Shown: positions 61,842 to 64,000 of the stretch, in pieces | Layout: the number at the start of each line of letters is the position of its first letter | Numbering within the stretch: position 1 is the first letter of the stretch | Assembly: GCF_002723915.1 (NCBI RefSeq) | Contig: NZ_BEWL01000001.1 | Span: 1-64,000 of the forward strand | Length of the DNA: 64,000 bases | Direction: 5' to 3' | DNA from: Gluconobacter albidus | GTDB lineage: Bacteria > Pseudomonadota > Alphaproteobacteria > Acetobacterales > Acetobacteraceae | The notes under the pieces: model-generated | Told to the model about the DNA's origin: nothing | The model's database searches: none | The model's input: only the letters and a program-made list of their open reading frames with translations | Made by a program: the position numbers and the translations under genes

Positions 61842-63019
61842 CAACGCACCCGACCCGTCCCGTCGCCACCAGCAGTGGCTCCGAAGGCAACCGCACCGTT
61901 GCCCTGCGTTTTAACGACAACATCCTGCTCCAGCGCCTGCTGGGAGACCATGACCGGCATCTTGTCCGGCTGGAGGAAGGGTTCAACGTCAAGCTGTCCT
62001 GTCGCGGCAACAAGATTGCCATCTCTGGCGAAACGGACTCGGTCGGGCGCGCACAGGCGGCCATCATCGCCCTGTACAACCAGCTCGAACAGGGCGGCAC
62101 GATTGATGCCTCGCAGGTCGATGGCGTCATTCGCCTGACCGCCCTCCCCAGCCGTCCGGAGCGTCCGGTCGATACACGACAGGCCCGTCCGGCTGCTGCG
62201 CAGGAGCCTCCTCCGCGCGGCAATGGCCAGCGCCGTCCGGAAAAGGGTTATGGCAAACCGCAGACGCTGCCCGCCACTCCGTTCGGGGATCTGCCCGCCA
62301 TCCGGACCAAGCGCGGCGTCATCGCGCCGCGTTCGCACGGTCAGGCTGCCTATATGGAAATGCTGGCCAATACCGACATGGTGTTTGGCATTGGCCCGGC
62401 GGGCACTGGCAAGACCTATCTCGCAGTGGCGCAGGCCGTCGGCATGCTGCTCGCCGGACAGGTGGACCGGATCGTACTGTCCCGCCCGGCCGTGGAGGCT
62501 GGAGAGCGCCTCGGCTTCCTGCCTGGCGACATGCGCGAAAAAATCGACCCTTATCTGCGCCCGCTTTACGACGCCCTGCATGACATGATGCCGGGCGATC
62601 AGGTGGTGCGCCGCATGGGGACGGGTGAGATCGAAGTGGCGCCACTCGCTTTCATGCGCGGACGCACGCTCGCTCATTCCTACGTCATTCTGGACGAAGC
62701 CCAGAATACGACCGCAGCCCAGATGAAGATGTTCCTCACCCGCATGGGCGAAGGCACACGCATGGCCATTACGGGCGATCTAAGTCAGATCGACCTGCCA
62801 AATGGTGTATCATCCGGTCTGCGCGAAGCGGTCGAGACCCTCGAAGGCATCAAGGGAATCGGCATAACGCGTTTTTCTTCCGAAGATGTGGTGCGCCATC
62901 CGCTGGTTGCCCGTATCGTCGATGCTTATGAACAGAAAGCGCCAGCCCCCCGGGACGTCTTCCGGAACAGGCTGCGCCGGGAAAACAATGGAACCTCCAA
63001 GTCGACACGCCGGCACTGA
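61835..63019 (+). CDS. phoH: PhoH family ATPase
   Basis: A 394-residue protein with a KH-like N-terminal region (about 22-100), a flexible Pro/Arg-rich linker and a PhoH ATPase domain: Walker A GPAGTGKT (187-194) and Walker [11 protein letters not shown]. The start is a TTG overlapping the miaB stop by 7 bases. PhoH proteins act with YbeY in RNA handling, and this gene overlaps ybeY by 32 bases. Confidence 0.88.
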   Translation: MLTTHPTRPVATSSGSEGNRTVALRFNDNILLQRLLGDHDRHLVRLEEGFNVKLSCRGNKIAISGETDSVGRAQAAIIALYNQLEQGGTIDASQVDGVIRLTALPSRPERPVDTRQARPAAAQEPPPRGNGQRRPEKGYGKPQTLPATPFGDLPAIRTKRGVIAPRSHGQAAYMEMLANTDMVFGIGPAGTGKTYLAVAQAVGMLLAGQVDRIVLSRPAVEAGERLGFLPGDMREKIDPYLRPLYDALHDMMPGDQVVRRMGTGEIEVAPLAFMRGRTLAHSYVILDEAQNTTAAQMKMFLTRMGEGTRMAITGDLSQIDLPNGVSSGLREAVETLEGIKGIGITRFSSEDVVRHPLVARIVDAYEQKAPAPRDVFRNRLRRENNGTSKSTRRH

Positions 63020-63494
63020 CATCATCATCGAGGACGCGCGCTGGCGCGCCTCGGTGCCGGGAACGGAGCGCGCAATCCGGCGCGCTCTCGTCGCGGTCGC
63101 CCGCCAGGGTGGCCCCGATTTCACACAGTCTCCGGCCCCTTCGATCCTTCTGGCAACGGACAGGATCGTCAAGCGCCTCAATGCGCGCTTCCGGGACAAG
63201 AACAAGCCCACGAACGTCCTGACGTTCGAGCCACTTTCGCCGGAGCATGGCGGAGATATCGTGCTGGGCTATGAGACCGTCCGCCGGGAAGCAGACGCCG
63301 CACGACGCTCACTGAAGGCGCATCTGTCGCATCTTGTTGTGCATGGCGCGCTGCATCTTGCCGGTTATGATCATCACCACCCCGGTGAAGCCAGGGAAAT
63401 GGAGGGGATCGAGACCCGGACGCTGCGCTCCCTCGGCTTTGGCGATCCATGGCAGCAGGGCAACGGGCAGATGGCGGGGAGTGTCCGGATATGA
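62988..63494 (+). CDS. ybeY: endoribonuclease YbeY
   Basis: A 168-residue zinc-dependent RNase for 16S rRNA 3'-end maturation and ribosome quality control. The metal motif is complete: H119-GAL-H123-LAGYD-H129, with NVLTF (76-80) as the other signature. I start at the ATG at 62988, inside the end of phoH; its TGA overlaps the next start (ATGA). Confidence 0.93.
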   Translation: MEPPSRHAGTDIIIEDARWRASVPGTERAIRRALVAVARQGGPDFTQSPAPSILLATDRIVKRLNARFRDKNKPTNVLTFEPLSPEHGGDIVLGYETVRREADAARRSLKAHLSHLVVHGALHLAGYDHHHPGEAREMEGIETRTLRSLGFGDPWQQGNGQMAGSVRI

Positions 63495-64000
63495 GTGACG
63501 ATACAAACGACCGCTCATCGGAAGAGTCGGGCAAAAGCCGCTCGTCGCGCGGACTTTTCGGACTTTTCAACCGTCGCAACCGCGATCAGGGCCTGCGCGA
63601 ATCCATCGCGACCCTCGTTCACGAAGCCAGCCAGCCGACCGAGGATTCCAGCGACGAGCCTGAACTCGACCGGCAGGAACGCGCCCTCATCATGAACGTG
63701 CTGCGCCTGCGCGACATCACGGCTGATGACGTCATGATCCCACGCGCAGACATTATTGCCATGCCCGAGGCTCTCCCGTTCAGTGAAGCGCTGGACCTGA
63801 TGCGTCGGGAAAACCACTCCCGCCTTCCAGTCTATCGCGACCAGCTCGACGACATCGCAGGCATGATCCATGTGAAGGATCTGATCGCCTATGTCGGCGA
63901 GCCGGAAGCCTTCGACATCCGTCCGCTTCTGCGTCAGCCCCTGATGATCGCACCAACGATCCCCGTGCTGGACCTGCTGCTCCAGATGCGTCAGCGCCAG
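63491..64000 (+). CDS. CorC/TlyC-like CBS domain protein, cut by the window end
   Basis: At least 170 residues are visible. After a polar N-terminus (residues 1-60), RDITADDVMIPRADIIAMP and ENHSRLPVYRDQLDDIAGMIHVKDL mark the first CBS domain, which binds adenosyl nucleotides. The corC gene commonly follows ybeY, often ahead of lnt, and encodes a cytosolic protein linked to magnesium or cobalt efflux. The second CBS and CorC/HlyC domains lie beyond the window. Confidence 0.85.
   Translation, partial: MSDDTNDRSSEESGKSRSSRGLFGLFNRRNRDQGLRESIATLVHEASQPTEDSSDEPELDRQERALIMNVLRLRDITADDVMIPRADIIAMPEALPFSEALDLMRRENHSRLPVYRDQLDDIAGMIHVKDLIAYVGEPEAFDIRPLLRQPLMIAPTIPVLDLLLQMRQRQ

Noticed and set aside
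1-64000. CRISPR arrays, rRNA, tRNA and insertion sequences
   Set aside because: No regularly spaced repeats, no transposase gene, no terminal inverted repeats with target duplications and no convincing cloverleaf were seen by eye; a dedicated tRNA search would be needed to exclude a tRNA entirely.

Overview
The window looks like an alphaproteobacterial chromosome, most likely an acetic acid bacterium (Acetobacteraceae; Gluconobacter is my best guess). The reasons are the GC-rich coding style, a bacterial sphingolipid locus, an OprB-type sugar porin, cytosolic sugar/polyol short-chain dehydrogenases, and the MmcB, CarD and miaB-phoH-ybeY arrangements. The species call is inference; no 16S or other marker is present.

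Region 1 (1 to about 4100) is a strikingly AT-rich island unlike everything after it. It holds a VapE/D5-like SF3 helicase with no recognisable phage structural genes, a probable PD-(D/E)XK nuclease-fold protein, an alpha-solenoid-like repeat protein, a small unlisted reverse-strand frame, and an intergenic region with two hairpins whose loop and arm are complementary. This looks like a satellite, plasmid-like or prophage-remnant element.

Region 2 (4149 to 18819) is a dense, mostly translationally coupled lipid and envelope locus: flippase, glycerophosphotransferase-like protein, fatty-acyl-AMP ligase, dedicated acyl carrier protein and serine palmitoyltransferase, then on the other strand a diacylglycerol-kinase-family lipid kinase with a nucleotidyltransferase-fold protein, then metallophosphoesterase, LptF/LptG-type permeases, a fatty-acid hydroxylase, an NTP-transferase, a GT4 glycosyltransferase and a protein resembling the N-terminal domain of plant glucosamine inositolphosphorylceramide transferase. 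I read it as sphingolipid synthesis, head-group decoration and export.

Region 3 (18903 to 35808) is housekeeping: mmcB, an inositol-monophosphatase-family enzyme, a SYLF lipoprotein, the fabD-fabG-acpP-fabF-mltG cluster, a methyltransferase, an acetoin/butanediol dehydrogenase-like SDR, an OpuAC-like protein, an M13 metallopeptidase, a Dabb protein, a diiron ferritin-like protein, bioB and an Hsp70-family protein.

Region 4 (36067 to 43766) contains an OprB-family porin broken by a 29-bp tandem duplication and an MCE/Mla-type lipid-transport operon. That operon is headed by a Cache-GAF-cyclase-like receptor and carries an ABC ATPase-like subunit without a recognisable Walker A lysine.

Region 5 (43956 to 64000) has ygfZ, hisI, an RNase T2 lipoprotein coupled to the glutathione-dependent formaldehyde pathway (fghA, frmA), a bestrophin, carD, a glucose-dehydrogenase-like SDR, a receiver protein with a TPR/glycosyltransferase-like partner, tamB-tamA, an acylglycerophosphate acyltransferase, and miaB-phoH-ybeY-corC, the last cut by the window end. 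I saw no rRNA, convincing tRNA, CRISPR array or intact insertion sequence.
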